A stretch of 64,000 nt of DNA from Combretum micranthum (GCA_024138025.1 JAMXBD010001106.1:1-64000), one strand, 5' to 3'; shown: positions 47,059 to 59,600, counted from the stretch's first letter. Notes: a model not told the origin generated them from the sequence alone. Translations and numbers: made by a program.

Positions 47059-48440
47059 GAACTTTTGCTTGTCCTCAAGCAAAATGAAGAATAATATGAA
47101 ATCTCTTTTAGATAGTACAATTTTCCTTTAAATCTCAACTTCTTTAACTTGTTCTCTTGTATCTACAGCTCTAACCATACCAATTCCTTGCAATTAGAGT
47201 ACTATAATCAAAATTTAGGAGTTAATCCAAACAAAACAAGTTTTAATCTCAACTTTTAACAAAAGAACTTTCAATTCAAAAGCAAATACTCAATCCACTA
47301 AGGAAAAATACTCATTTAAACTTCATTGGATTTCTAGCTTATATATATTCTAAGTAACACAAAATGAAAGCATGTGGTATCTACTTTTTCCTTAGAATTT
47401 CTCCTTCTTTATTATAAGTCTCCTTCCTTTGCATATTTTGCATTCATTTTTCTTTTTCTTTCTCAAGCATTTATTTTCTTTTTGGGAGGTTTTTGCCTCC
47501 ATCTTTTTGTTTTTCAAAGCTCATGAATTGAACTTTTGCCATTCTTCCCTTCTCGTTACAGTGAGTTCATTGAGTCGGCACATCCCAGGCTCATCACCTA
47601 AGTGACCAGGTTTCAAAATACCCCTAAGAACTCTTCCTCACTTTAACATTCAAGTTCAGATACTCATAACTCAATATTTCAAGTCAGAGGAGTAGTGGCT
47701 ATGCTTGTTTCTTTCTTTTTGAATGCAATACAATATCAAAGACTTATTTTTATAAAGGATCACTAAGTTTAAAAGTTTCTTCTACCTCTTTCACCAAGTG
47801 TTAAAATTCAAAGAATATATACAAATTAAAATTTCCAAGAAGTAGACCTGTTTATTTTTCAACAAAAGGACTCGACCAGCTCTTAAATTTCCAATTCCAA
47901 AGTTAAAAATAAAGTAAACTTGTTCCTTAAGGATTTTACAACTTAATTTTAACTTAGTAAACCAATCACAATAGCAGGTGAGTAAGACACTTTCACAAGT
48001 CAATTTCATTGATTTTCATTCTTTGCTTTGTACTATCTCCAATTTCAAGAGATTTTTGAAAAAATTTTGGCAGAATTTCCTCATGATTTTGCTTTCAAAC
48101 CAAAAATACAAGGTGGAGATATTTCAATAAAACAACAGCAAACAGATCATATTCATCACTTCAGCAGCAAACAGATCATATTCCCCCACACTTCAGCACT
48201 TCATGTAATTCTATTCCTTCCCCCACACTTCAATCAAACAGTGACCTCACTGTTTTTCAACAAATAAAACAGAGGAAAGAAATAAGAAATGAATTGGATA
48301 CTTCCCTGAAGTCAGTTGATTCATAATCATCAAAATTTGGCATTGCAAGAGATTTGCTTTGCTCGATTCCTGTAATCACTACAAAGAAAAACAAAAACAA
48401 AAACAAAATAAAAGCAGAATAAAAGCAGAAAAATAAGAAA
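47059..48440 (-). other. 3' untranslated spacer of E
   Basis: About 1.4 kb between the env-like region and the PPT. AT-rich, with only short ORFs (47791-48009, 48028-48267) that show no recognisable motif. Holds two extra PPT-like cores at 48183 and 48220. Confidence 0.6.
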
Positions 48441-48445
48441 TGAGT

Positions 48446-49794
48446 TCACCCACAGGAACTTGGGTACTCAATAAATATACAGGCCAATAATATAGATATC
48501 AAATAAAAGCAAATAAGAGCTAGCAGGGTCTCTAGCTCTCTGGCCCCGGCTCTGTCTGCTGCTGCCCTCAGGTGTGTGTCTCGCAGTGGCTCCTGGCTGA
48601 CTGTCTGAGTATGCTCTGAACTGAGCCTATCTGAGTGATGAGACTCAGATGAAGTCTGATAGGTCATGCCAGCCCCCGTCTCTGGGCTAATGCAGCAGAT
48701 GGCCGTCTTCAGCGCATCAAAGATAGTCTTTCTGAATTCTTGTTCTTCTTTCTCTCCCTTTCTTGACTATCTCTGAGCTCCTGACTCTGACGCTTCAGCT
48801 CTTCAACATCCAGCCTAAGCTGGTCCATACCGTATGCGATGAAGCGCCTGTAGGAGGAGGTGGAGCAGATGTAGATGGCATCTCAAATGGAACGTCTCCA
48901 GGAAAAATATCCTGGAACTCAACCTCCTCCAATACCGGTGGCTGTGCTGGCCTGGGGTTTTTCAGCAATCCCCAGCCTCTAAATGGTGCAGATGTGATCC
49001 TCTTGCACTCATACACCTCATCATCCTGTGGAGGCTCAAAAAGATTCATCCTTCAATAGCCGAGTGATGTAGCCTCCACAACCCACACCTCGGGTCCTCG
49101 TGTCCTCAGCCTGCCGGTATATAAAATTTGCTACCTCCACCCGGAGATCAATCCTGTAACCTCTAATAAGGCTAAACAGGTAGAACATATCAAATGTAGT
49201 CACCTTGCTGTGACTCATCTTTTTGCAGCTCAGGGTGTGTGCAATAATGTGATGGAGGAGCTTGTGCTCAACGGCACTGAATGACGTAGCCAGTGATTTT
49301 GATGGGACAAAGTGCTCATTTGATCCAGGACCAACTAGGTGGGCTTAGTAAGCCTCCTGTGTCATGTCCTCTGGCCAGCTGTTTGGTAAAGTCCTGTTCT
49401 CTTCCGTACTGTCATACAGTCCCATAATATGGCCTATTTGCTTCAATTTTACCTCTCGTATCTGTCCATAGGCCTGGAACTGGAAGGTGGACTCCTCACG
49501 GTATGGGATATTTTTGACCGTGGACAAGACTTCTATCGTCAGATTCTTGTATGTAGGCTCACGAAGGTCAAATAATCTCAGCCACGCTGGATCTTGAATA
49601 ATCCCTCGAATTCTGTCTACCATATCATACTGATCCAGCAAGCACCAGTCTAAATACTGGATGTTTATAAAGTCATTCTTGACCAGCCTTTTCTTTCTGT
49701 CCTTGGCGTACTGCTGACTGGATAGCAGATTTCGGGTCTCTGAACCCGATGTAGAAGCATCACCCGTTCTCGGTCGTTTTTGTTTTGGGGCCAT
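48446..49794 (-). pseudogene. Athila env-like / ORF3 protein of E (broken)
   Basis: Starts at ATG 49794 (MAPKQKRPRTG), two bases after a TTATTTGCAG splice acceptor. The first frame runs to a single TAA at 49345-49347 and then stays open in the same frame to 49036 (VGPGSNEHF, YLFSLIRGYRIDLRVEVANFIYRQAEDTR, GGYITRLLKDES). A frameshift leads to 48795-49049 (FEPPQDDEVYECKRITSAPF, proline-rich). Further frames encode a coiled-coil-like MDQLRLDVEELKRQSQELRD (48828-48769) and a C-terminal 19-residue hydrophobic segment (48446-48667, LLALICFYLISILLACIFI). In Athila elements this position holds an envelope-like ORF. The envelope role is inferred. Confidence 0.65.
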
Positions 49795-49796
49795 TC

Positions 49797-50567
49797 CTGC
49801 AAATAATTTGATTTCAATTAGTATTAAGGAATGCAAAATTCTGATATATGCCTAAAACATGTTTTTAAACATGTGGATATCAATACATATACTAATTGAA
49901 ACCAATCAACTAATGAATTGCATGGATCATTACACTTGCATATTACTATCAAAGCTGGCAGCTTAGGCTTGCCAGCTCAGAATTGAACGTTGGAATTTTT
50001 TAAATAAAATTGATTTTCAAAATTTTTTTTCTTTTTGTCCCAAAATCAATTTTATACTGAAATTGTTGTAAAATTTGAGCACAAATAATTCCAAGTTCAA
50101 TTCTAGCAAATTTGAGCACAATGCAAGAATTGGAGCTACTAAGTAGTATATAGAATTACAAATCCAGCAGCTATAACATCATCTCCACAAAACCCCAAAT
50201 TCGAAATTGAAATCCTCTACACAACTCAAGAACCCTAATTTTCTTCAACAGAGTAATAGAGCAATTTATGGATCAATATATCAAATGGATCAACAATGAT
50301 TAAGCATGTACAAACGAATTGCATCTTACACATCATCAAAGTAATCAAACTTGAAGCTAATATCACATTCTTCAGCACAAACCATTTATCATCAGATTGG
50401 AACAATCATTCATATAATGGATTTGATTGAAAACTAAGAACAAAGGATGTACTACTTGATCAGGTGGATAATCATACAATGGAACGATGAACTAGGAGGG
50501 AACTTGTTGATTTGAGTGATTGAGAGGAATGAGGATGAGAGAATGAAAGAGAGAGAGAGATTCGTAC
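49797..50567 (-). other. Candidate intron before env-like ORF of E (771 bp)
   Basis: The coding strand shows donor ACAG|GTACGAA (intron begins at 50567) and acceptor TTATTTGCAG (ends at 49797), two bases before the env-like ATG. No ORF of note lies within. It would place the env-like ORF on a spliced subgenomic RNA, as reported for some env-class plant elements. Donor choice is a guess: an upstream donor near gag is equally possible. Confidence 0.4.
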
Positions 50568-51070
50568 CTGTTTTTTAAGCTTCTGCACAATGTACGCCGG
50601 CATTTCTGCAATGTAAGCCGGCGGCTTTAAGCCAGTGTAAGTGAAAAAATTACATACCGAGAGCTCAAAGCTGGCCGCTTATCGATTTACGCTGCGGCCT
50701 AAATGGATACGCCGCATAAAGCTGGCGGCTTTAAATCTCAGATGCCGGCCTTCATCGGGAATTTTCAGAAATCAAGAAATCTGCAATAAACGCCGGCCTT
50801 AAGCCGGCGGCCTTCACCTTCCCTTGCCAGCGTAAATCTTGTACTCCACGCCGGCATATAAGCCGGCGGCCTAGACCTTTCCCAAGCCGCCTAAATCTTG
50901 TGTTTCAACGCTGGCAAAGCCGGCGGCCTCAACTCTCCACTGCCGGCCTCTCTTGCGGTGCTCACCTACTCCTTTACACCGGCGATAAGCCGGCGGCTTT
51001 GAGCCGGCCTTCATCGTTTTCTCAGAGCTTGCTCAAGGCTGGCAGCTCTGAACCGGCCTTCAACCTTTTA
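50568..51070 (-). promoter_or_regulatory. Internal GC-rich GCC-box array of E
   Basis: A second array, between pol and the env-like ORF. It repeats a module ACGCCGGC, 3-5 bases, AAGCCGGCGGCCT. Exact GCC-boxes on the coding strand: 50620-50626, 50724-50730, 50992-50998. One lies on the other strand (50885-50891), plus three one-base variants (GGCGGCC). It ends with the same ATGTACGCCGGC (50590-50601) as the LTR array. It may be a captured or ancestral promoter for the downstream ORF. The ORF at 50900-51112 is a shadow. Confidence 0.5.
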
Positions 51071-51250
51071 ATTATTTTTTTTTTCAAATTATCAAATATC
51101 CTGCCACACTAATAGCTAAGTTAGTAAAAACAAACAAATAAAAATTACTCTAAAATTAGACATGGGTTGCCTCCAAGAAGCGCTTAGTTTAAAGTCGCTT
51201 AGCCCACTTTCCTGACCTGATCATGGTTCTTTAAGATTGATGACAGTAGT
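51071..51250 (-). other. Spacer after pol of E
   Basis: AT-rich, with a T-run near 51068-51085 and the last degraded codons of pol. No other feature seen. Confidence 0.5.
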
Positions 51251-52349
51251 AGTACTGTCAAGATTTTCCCCCTCAAAATAATGCTTGAGCAGTTGCCCAT
51301 TCACTTTAAAAGTCCGATCATCCTCAGTTTTTAATTCAACCGCTCCATATGGAAAAACTTTTGCTATCTCAAACGTCCCGACCATCTTGACCGTAATTTT
51401 CCAGGAAACAACTTCAAACGAGAATTGTAAAGTAACACTTTTTGTCCAGGAAAAAATTCTCGTTTGATGATGTTCCTATCATGCCATTTCTTTGCTCGTT
51501 CCTTATAGATACGAGCGCTTTCAAATGCCTCATTTCTCCATTCTTCCAGTTGATTCAATTGGAGCAATCTCTTTTTACCTGCAGCTTTTTCATCAAAGTT
51601 AAGGAATTTTATAGCCCAAAATGCCTTGTGCTCAAGTTCTACAGGAAGATGACATGATTTACCAAAAACAAGCATGTATGGGGACATTCCAATAGGGGTT
51701 TTAAAAGCAGTCCTGTAAGCCCATAATGCATCATCTAATTTTGAAGACCAATCTTTTCTTGATGCATTAACTGTTTTTTTCCAAAATTCTTTTTATCTCC
51801 CTATTAGAAACTTCAACTTGCCCACTTGTTTGTGGATGATAGGGGGTAGTCACTTTATGTGTAACACCGTATTTTGCCAAAAGTTTTTCAAATTGCCTGT
51901 TACAAAAATGAGACCCCCCATCACTAATTATAGCTCTGGCACACAAATCTGGTAAAAATATTCTTTTTCAAAAATTTCAAAACTACTCGGGCATCATTTG
52001 TTTGTAAAGCAACAGCTTCCACCCATTTTGAAACATAATCAACTGCCACAAGTATGTATTTATTTGAAAAAGATGAGGGAAAAGGACCCATAAAAGTCAA
52101 TCCCCCAAACATCGAAAAGCTCAATTACCAGAATATTGTTTTGTGGTAATTCATGTCGTTTAGAAATGTTACCTGTCCTTTGACATTGAGCACATGACAT
52201 AATGAAATTCCTGCAGTCACGAAACAAGTTAGGCCAATAAAATCCAGATGACAATACTTTTGCTGCAGTCCTTTGAACACCAAAGTGTCCCCTGCTTCCC
52301 TTGAATGACAGTGTTCTAAAATGCTAAGCTGATCAGATTCAGGCACACA
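51251..52349 (-). pseudogene. pol: Element E integrase (fragmented)
   Basis: Pieces in several frames. Zinc-finger region with [11 protein letters not shown] (52060-52254). Core start [11 protein letters not shown], then [15 protein letters not shown] (51924-52124). The catalytic SDGGSHF and [16 protein letters not shown] motifs lie near 51780-51920. C-terminus 51364-51687 ([20 protein letters not shown], then [30 protein letters not shown]). The family signature is Athila-like and no chromodomain follows. The DDE residues are recognisable, but frameshifts near 52130, 51960, 51785 and 51400 break the gene. Confidence 0.85.
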
Positions 52350-53039
52350 TCTTCTAATTATTTGGTCAGCACATTTTTTAAACAGATATGGTTCATCCCA
52401 AAAATAGTATTTTACATCATGCAAAAACTTTTTCTTTTGAGGATATGAAACCATATGGATAATCTTACTAACCAAATAATTCACAATATCAGCATACCAT
52501 GGCAAATCAAGAATCTCTACTGCATGCAATTGTTCATCAGGGAACTTCTCATTGATAGGAATGTCGAGACTATCAGATTCAAGTCTAGACAAATGGTCAG
52601 CAATAACATTTTCAGTTCCCTTTTTATCTTTAATTTCAAGATCAAATTCTTGCAGTAGTAAAACCCATCTAATCAACCTAGGTTTTGCATCAGCTTTAGC
52701 AAACAAATACTTGAGAGCTGCATGGTCAGTGTATACTACAACTTTAGAACCTATCAGATAAGGCCTAAATTTATCACATGCAAAGATAACAGCTAAAAGC
52801 TCTTTCTCAGTAGTGGCATAATTTCTCTGGGCCTCATTTAGTGTTCTACTTGCATAGTATATAACATGAAAGATCTTACCTCGTCTCTGACCAAGTACCG
52901 CTCCAACTGCAAAGTCGCTGGCATCACACATGAGTTCGAAAGGAAGCTCCCAGTCTGGCGCAATGATCACTGGTGTGGAAATGAGCTTTTCCTTTAATAA
53001 ATTGAATGCCTGCAGACATTTCTCATCAAAATTGAACAC
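52350..53039 (-). pseudogene. pol: Element E RNase H and connection
   Basis: Part of a 304-codon frame reaching 52125. RNase H motifs: [45 protein letters not shown] and [11 protein letters not shown]. These hold the four acidic residues (DAS, EKELL, TDH, ADHLS). The frame is intact through the whole domain. The C-terminal part runs into the integrase finger (CHSREAG) and is then shifted. Confidence 0.9.
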
Positions 53040-54161
53040 CGCATCTTTTTCCAGAAGATTGCAAAGAGGTCTCGAAATTTTGGAGAAGTCCTTGATGAAT
53101 CGTCTGTAGAAGCCAGCATGTCCAAGAAAACTTCTGACTCCTTTAACAGTCGTGGTGGTGGTAACTTCTCAATAATCTCCACTTTGGCTTTATCCACTTC
53201 AATTCCTCTCGCAGAAATTTTGTGACCCAACACTATCCCTTCTCTAACCATGAAGTGGCATTTTTCCCAATTCAGGATCAGATTGGTATCTTTGCATCTT
53301 TGTAGAACCGAGGCTAAATTCTCAAGACATAGATCGAATGACTTTCCAAAGACTGAAAAATCATCCATGAAGATCTCGATAAAATTCTCAAGCATATCTG
53401 AGAATATAGCCATCATACACCTCTGAAATGTAGCAGGTGCATTGCAAAGTCCAAAGGCATTCTCCTAAAGGCAAATGTGCCATAAGGACAAGTGAATGTT
53501 GTTTTCTCTTGATCATCGGGTGCAATAGAATCTGATTGTATCCAGAATATCCATCAAGAAAACAGTAATAATCATGCCCTGCAAGTTTCTCCAACATCTG
53601 ATCAATGAAGGGAAGTGGAAAGTGATCCTTTCGAGTGGCATCGTTCAACTTCCTGTAATCAATACAAACTCTCCACCCAGTCACAGTACGAGTAGGAATC
53701 AATTCATTTTGCTCATTCTTCACTACAGTCATACCACCTTTCTTTGGCACTACTTGAACCGGACTAACCCATTTACTATCAGAGATAGGATAGATGATAC
53801 CTGCGTCAAGCAGCTTCAAAACTTCTTTCTTGACAACTTCTTTAAGTGTCGGGTTAAGTCTCCTTTGTGGTTGAACTGTAGGTTTACACTCAGCTTCCAT
53901 AAGAATTTTGTGAGTGCAAATGGTAGGGCTAATACCCTTGATATCAGCAATGGTCCATCCGATTGCTTCTTTGTGCTTTTTCAACACATCAATCAACTGT
54001 TGTTCTTGTGTATCTGTCAATGCAGATGAAATGATAATTGGCAAAGTATCGCCAATTCCAAGAAAAGCATACTTCAGATGGTCAGGAAGTGGTTTAGTTC
54101 CAAGGTTGGTGGCTGCATCAAAGATGGAACTTGCTTTGCTCATTTGTACCCAAAGATTCAT
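52994..54161 (-). pseudogene. pol: Element E reverse transcriptase (two frames)
   Basis: 53388-54161 encodes the pre-RT region, WVSPVQVVPKKGGMTVV, TGWRVCIDYRKLNDATRKDHFPLPFIDQMLEKLAGH and FLDGYSGYNQI. 52994-53416 encodes the catalytic IEIFMDDFSVFG, NWEKCHFMV, and GIVLGHKIS. The FAYRRMPFGLCNAPATF-type segment between them is disrupted by a frameshift near 53460. An insertion between VVPKK and RVCIDYRKLN is normal for Athila RTs. Confidence 0.9.
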
Positions 54162-54176
54162 AATATCTGGTTTTGA

Positions 54177-54807
54177 TCATTGGTACATCTTTCCATTGTC
54201 TCTCTTCCTCTTCATCATCACTCCAATTGTCCACGTCTTCAAGACAGACTCCATAGTCTCCACACCAGTTTGTTCCTCAAGTGACTCAGAAACCAGCTCA
54301 TCAATGGTATTGATGGTGTAACAGGCATTGGCATCATCAAATTTCTTCATTGCCTCATAGACATTGAAAGTAACCTGTTCATCCATCACCCGTAATGTAA
54401 GTTGCCCTTGTTCCACATCAATAGTGCTTTTCCTGTTGCAAGGAACGGTCTGCCCAAGATCATGGGAACTTCCCTATCTTCATCCATGTCAAGCACTACA
54501 AAATCCACAGGAAAAAGAATTTGTCAACTTTAACTAGGACATTTTCTACAATACCCCTAGGGTATTTTACACTTCTATCAGCAAGTTGTAAAGTTACATG
54601 TGTATCTTTGCAATCTCCTAATCCTAGTTTTTGAAATATAGATGAAGGCATTAAGTTGATACTTGCACCAGAATCAATTAAAACTTTATCAAAATAACAA
54701 TCACCAATGGTGCAAGGAACAGTAAAACTTCCCTGATCTCGGAGCTTAGTGGGCAGACTGGTTGTTTGTTTCTGTAGGATCATGGAACATTCTCCAGTGA
54801 GTATCAC
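54177..54807 (-). pseudogene. pol: Element E aspartic protease and linker
   Basis: 54496-54807 encodes the protease with LIDSGASINLMP (active-site DSGA) and a following flap-like stretch (LQLADRSVKYPRGIVENVLVKV). The linker 54177-54416 (QVTFNVYEAMK, then DELVSESLEE) is separated by a frameshift near 54520. Order and motif match Athila gag-pol. Confidence 0.88.
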
Positions 54808-55559
54808 ATTCCATCAATCTTCCTCTTGTTAGACAGCAATTCCTTGATGAATTTGGCATAGGAAGGCATTCCTTGAATTACTTCTAAGAATGGAATGTTG
54901 ATGTGCAGCTTTTTGAAAACATCCAGGAATTTTGAAAATTGCTCATCAAGCTTTTGTTGCTTTAATCTTCCTGGAAAAGGAACGGGAGGAACATATGATT
55001 TCACCTCAGGTGGTTTTTGAATAGTTTCCTCCATCTTTCGTTTCCCTTTGTTGTTTTGTGGTGGAATTTCCTCTTCATAGTAGTTCCTCAACTGGAGCAA
55101 TCTCCTTTCCACTTCTCAATGTGATTGCATTTACAGACTTGGGATTCTCCTCCGTGTTGCTTGGTAAAGACCCATGGTCTATTACTCACTTGCTGTGCAA
55201 GTTGATGGAGTTTCCCTTGCAAATCTTGAATGATTGCATTCTGATTGTTGAGTGAATTTGTTGTGGTAACAATGAAATCCCTCAGTAATGCATCAGTGGA
55301 TGTTTGAATTTGCTGTTGAGGTGGGCATTTCTCACAATCCTTGTCCTTGAAAACCAGGTGGTGGCTTTAGAACATTGGCATCATTCCGATATGAAAGATT
55401 TGGATGATTTCGCATATTCGGATGATATGTGTTTCCAAAATTGCCTTTTGGAAATTTCCCACATAATTAAGCTGCTCGTCATTTGAAGATGATCCATGTG
55501 GACACTCAAAAGAGGAGTGTGGTCCTGAGCAAATCTCACAACAAAACACTTGTTGTTTT
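54808..55559 (-). pseudogene. gag: Element E Gag C-terminus with zinc knuckle
   Basis: 55367-55549 holds a single CCHC-type knuckle (CEICSGPHSSFEC, CX2CX3HX4C) followed by DEQLNYVGNF, typical of Athila. 54804-55112 holds a basic linker (KGKRKMEE) and PFPGRLKQQKLDEQFSKFLDVFKKLHINIPFLE, a conserved pre-protease segment. The frame between the two is broken. Confidence 0.85.
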
Positions 55560-56453
55560 TATTGGAAGTATTTGTAGTTGTGAGTTTACTTACTTGAGTG
55601 ATGAGAGTGCCATTTGAGCTTTGAGTTGTGAGATATCTTCTTTATCTTCCAATGATGCTACTTTAGATCTTGTTCTTTCACAACTCCAATTATGAGCAGC
55701 AGAAGCTAATTCTTCAATAATCTCACTAGCTTCCTCATATGTCTTCCCCATCAGTGATCCGCCCGATGTAGCATCTACTAATGACCTTAAAGCTTCATCA
55801 AGACTGAGGTAGAAATTTCAATTAGTAGATTATCGGGTAAACCATGGTGTGGACACTTTCTGACCGCCTCTTTGAATCTTTCCCAAGCATCATATAATGA
55901 TTCTCCAGGGAATTTGGTGAAGTTGGAAATTTCATTTCTTAATCTGGCGGTTCTTGCTGGAGGGAAAAATCTTTCAAAACTTCTTTGTCAGATCAGCCCA
56001 TGTGGTGATTGAATCTGGAGGTTGGGAGTTGTACCATGCCAAAGCTTTATCCCTAAGAGAGAAAGGGAAAAGCTGAAGTCGAATGACTTCGTTTCTTACA
56101 CCATTGAGTTTAACAGTGTTGGTGTATTGAAGGAATTTGGCAATGTGTTCATCTGGCGTCTCATTTGGATATCCCCCAAATTGATGTGATTCAACCATTT
56201 GAATTAGGGACGGTTTAAGCTCAAAATTGTTTGCCTCCACAGTGGGCATTCGTATGGCGGGATCTTGAATAGTAGGCACCGTATAGTCTCGAATTGCCTT
56301 TGGAGCAGCTGGTTGCAATTGGTTGTTGTTATCTTGATTTTCTTGATTTTCTGCCATTGCTCCTCTTCTTTGGTTCCTTCTTCTCTGTTGTCGCAGGGTT
56401 CTTTCGATTTCCGGATCTAAAGGTAGAATTTCAGCACTTCTACTTCTTCGCAT
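55560..56453 (-). pseudogene. gag: Element E Gag capsid
   Basis: Starts at ATG 56453 (MRRSRSAEILPLD). An Arg- and Gln-rich N-terminus is followed by the retrotransposon Gag fold: GYPNETPDEHIAKFLQYTNTVKLNGV, LRDKALAWYNSQPPDSITTWADL. The frame ends at 55974. The rest of the capsid continues in another frame to about 55600 (WERFKEAVRKCPHHG, then TYEEASEII). The start lies about 90 bases inside the PBS. Confidence 0.88.
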
Positions 56454-56540
56454 ATAACCTGCAAAGAGAAAAGGAAAAATTTCAAACTAAATTTAAACCT
56501 AAACTACTAGCAAAGCTGAAGTTAGTCTAATATTAATAAA

Positions 56541-56558
56541 TCCCCGGCAACGGCGCCA
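56541..56558 (-). other. Element E primer binding site (tRNA-Asp type)
   Basis: The coding strand reads TGGCGCCGTTGCCGGGGA, seven bases from the 5' LTR. This PBS, complementary to tRNA-Asp, is characteristic of the Athila and Tat lineages. Confidence 0.92.
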
Positions 56559-56565
56559 GAAAACT

Positions 56566-56659
56566 TGATGTGCTGTGATAAGTATTGAATTTTAAAGCAT
56601 ATTTCTAGCAAGCGCATTAGGTCTTCTATTGTAATATAGCATGAATAAAGTGTCGTTCC
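56566..56659 (-). repeat. Element E, 5' LTR, inner fragment
   Basis: The first 94 bases of the LTR (plus-strand start TGATGTGCTGTGATAAG), ending with GTTCC at the insertion site of C3. Against the 3' LTR it shows three transitions, plus one transversion in the duplication copy. Confidence 0.92.
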
Positions 56660-59600
56660 TGTAAGCCCCGGAAAATTTCAGTAAATAATTCTACGATGAA
56701 CTTCGAAAATAAACCTTAAAAATCACTCCAAATTAAAACCGAACTTTGAACGAGTCCTGAAATATAAACGAAAGTAAGAATTCATTAGTCTTGAGAAAAT
56801 CTAAAAATAAAATAAGGACTACAAAAGTCCTTAAGTCCAAAAACCATTACGTAAGATAAATTGCTTACCTAATCTATAATTCATAAAAATCGGGATAAAA
56901 ATAAAACACAGTGATAAATTGCTAAAAAAAAGCAAATTAATCCATAACATGACAATTTGAAGGATCAGGAAATCACCAAAGGCCAATTCCATAATTAGGC
57001 TTTGGCACGATTAAGAAAACTTTATCTGCCAATAATAAAATATAGACTTTGGAAATTCCCTAAACGACCAGACTAATAATCCTAAGAGATGGAAATCACA
57101 ATAAAGCCCTAACGCTAAAATCAAACTTCCAAGAATCATAGAACGAGTTAGAAATTGAAATCTCGTAATCTTAAGAAGGAAGAATTCAAGAAACAAAATA
57201 AAAAAATTAAATAATCCTTAAGTTAACTAATTGTTCATAAAACCTTAAATCGAAGCTAAATAAATTCGAAAACAAAACACTACGAAGATCCTTTTTCAAA
57301 GCAAATTATAAAAATCAAGATTTCCCCAAATTCATTCCAAAAAAATCTATATTTGACTCAAACTCAAGAAAATCATATCTGGTAACCATTACCGATATAA
57401 CTCCGGATATAATAATTCAATTCAAGATTTCCGAAAGCAGTGAGAGATATTAAATACTTATAAAAATAAAATTTAAAATAAATTTCTCAAACTAAATACG
57501 TTATATAAACAGAAAATCTCAGTTTCCAAATTGCAAAGGTCTAAACCGGAAAATCATCCGGAAACCCTAACCGAAATACAATAGAGTAAGTCCGGCAATC
57601 TAGTGCCCCTAACTCTAGGGCCGAAAGGTAGTTTAAATATGTAGAATAGCTCGTAGTAATATAAGTTTGTTCACAAATATCAGATTGGTAAATTTTTGAC
57701 CTATCTCGAACCCGTTCGGATACAGACTTTGAAAAGCGTGTCCCGAGACTCGAGATATCAAAAATATACCATTAGTACCATTAGACTCGTAATTCCACGA
57801 GATTTCTAAATATATCAGTTATATGATTTTTCGGGTTATAAAAGTTACAATTATAACCTTTTTATCGTATTTTCATTTCTACCGGTAATTGATTAGTCTT
57901 TTGCACTATTCATTTTATTTCATTACACAATTTTATTATTATTATTATTATTTTTATATATACCCTGGGTTTCCTAGTAATCAAGTAAACTTCAGAAACC
58001 GGAAAATGAAACCCTAAACCGGTTTAATTCAAGCTTTGTGAGAAAGACTTAGAAACCCTAATTTCGGCTTTTCCTCGGGTTCTAAATAAGAAACTTTTAT
58101 AAGAAAATCTAATTTTGAATATAGTTCTTGATTATATTTCAAACCAAGAAAATATCAGATTTTAAGAAAATCTCAATTCCGGGTCATCCCGAGACCCATT
58201 ATAGAAAAACGTGCCCCGGAACTAGAATTTCAAAAATTTACTTATGAATACTCGTTTGAACCGAAATAAAATAAGGATTTCAAAAATATATTTTTCATAA
58301 TTTTCCGGGTTATGAAAAATACAATTATAGCCTTTTTATTCGTATTCCATTACTACCGGAAATTAAATTGTCTTGTCAATTATTCATCACTATTCAAAAA
58401 GTACCACCTATACTACCTAGTCTACCTATTAGCACACTCTACCATTTCAAACCCTTACCATCACTCAAATCAATCTCTTTTCTCTTTACTTTTTGTCCCT
58501 TCACCTTCATTACAAGTTATGACAAGTTAAATCAAAATCAAATCTTCCCTCCTCCCCATACATTGATTGGCGTGAAACCCTCCCCATGAAACTCCATTTT
58601 GCAAATTCTTTTAAATTATTTTAGTTTCATTTAACCTAAATCCAATCCATATATATACTACTTTTTCTCTCTCCTTCCTCATTCTTTCACTTTTCCATTT
58701 TCACAAAGTGAAAAAGCTCTCAAAACACTCTCTTTTTCTCTTCTCTCCATTCCCTCTTTTCTCTCTTGGCCGAAACTTTAAGGCTCCCCCACACACACAC
58801 ACAACTTCCATTTTCTTTTCATCTTCCATTTACCTTCAAGTAAGTAGACTTTTACTTCTTCCCACTCATAAAACTTTGTTATGGCTAAGTGATTTTTGGA
58901 TATTTCAACTCCATGTCCCCATGATCTTTTAGTAGGGACAATGAGATATAAACAAGAATCCCGAACCATTACAAAGTGGATCTAACTTCTAAAGAAGCTT
59001 TCATACCAAAAGCTTGATGTTCCTCCAACAAAAAGTGTTTTTAAACAAAGATCTTTTATAAAAATATAGTTTTTATGTTTTCAAAACTCATTTAAGCATT
59101 TGATAAAGTAGATCCATCATATTACTACTCATGATCATGTAGGCATTTAAGGTTTCATTATTATTTTGTGTTTATGTGCATTAATAGTCTTTAATGTTTT
59201 TGTCTTTAGTAAATGACTTTCCTAGTATATAGATCTATAGATAGATGAGTCCATGAAGTCAAAAAGAAAAGTACTTTTCAAAATATGAACTTGTGTAAAT
59301 TCGGATGACTTTAGAAACCTAGGTTAAAAACACTTTTATCAACTTCTAAACTTCTATTTTACAAGAGAAATAAAGCCTATAGGTAATAGATAATGTTTAG
59401 TAATATTTTTCATGAGTCTAAATGAGATTTTACTAAAGAAAATGTTGGAAACAAGAAATGAAGTCCATAGGAGTTTTGAGTTAAAAGTCATGTAGACAAA
59501 ATTCGTAATAATGTATGTAGGGTTAGAAAACACTATTTTTCCAACTTCAAAAATGATATTTTCTTAAATAAATGAAGTCCTTAGGATATAGGTATAACAA

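Noticed and set aside
50900..51112. 70-codon plus-strand ORF
   Set aside because: Lies over the internal GC-rich array, antisense to the element, without a recognisable motif.
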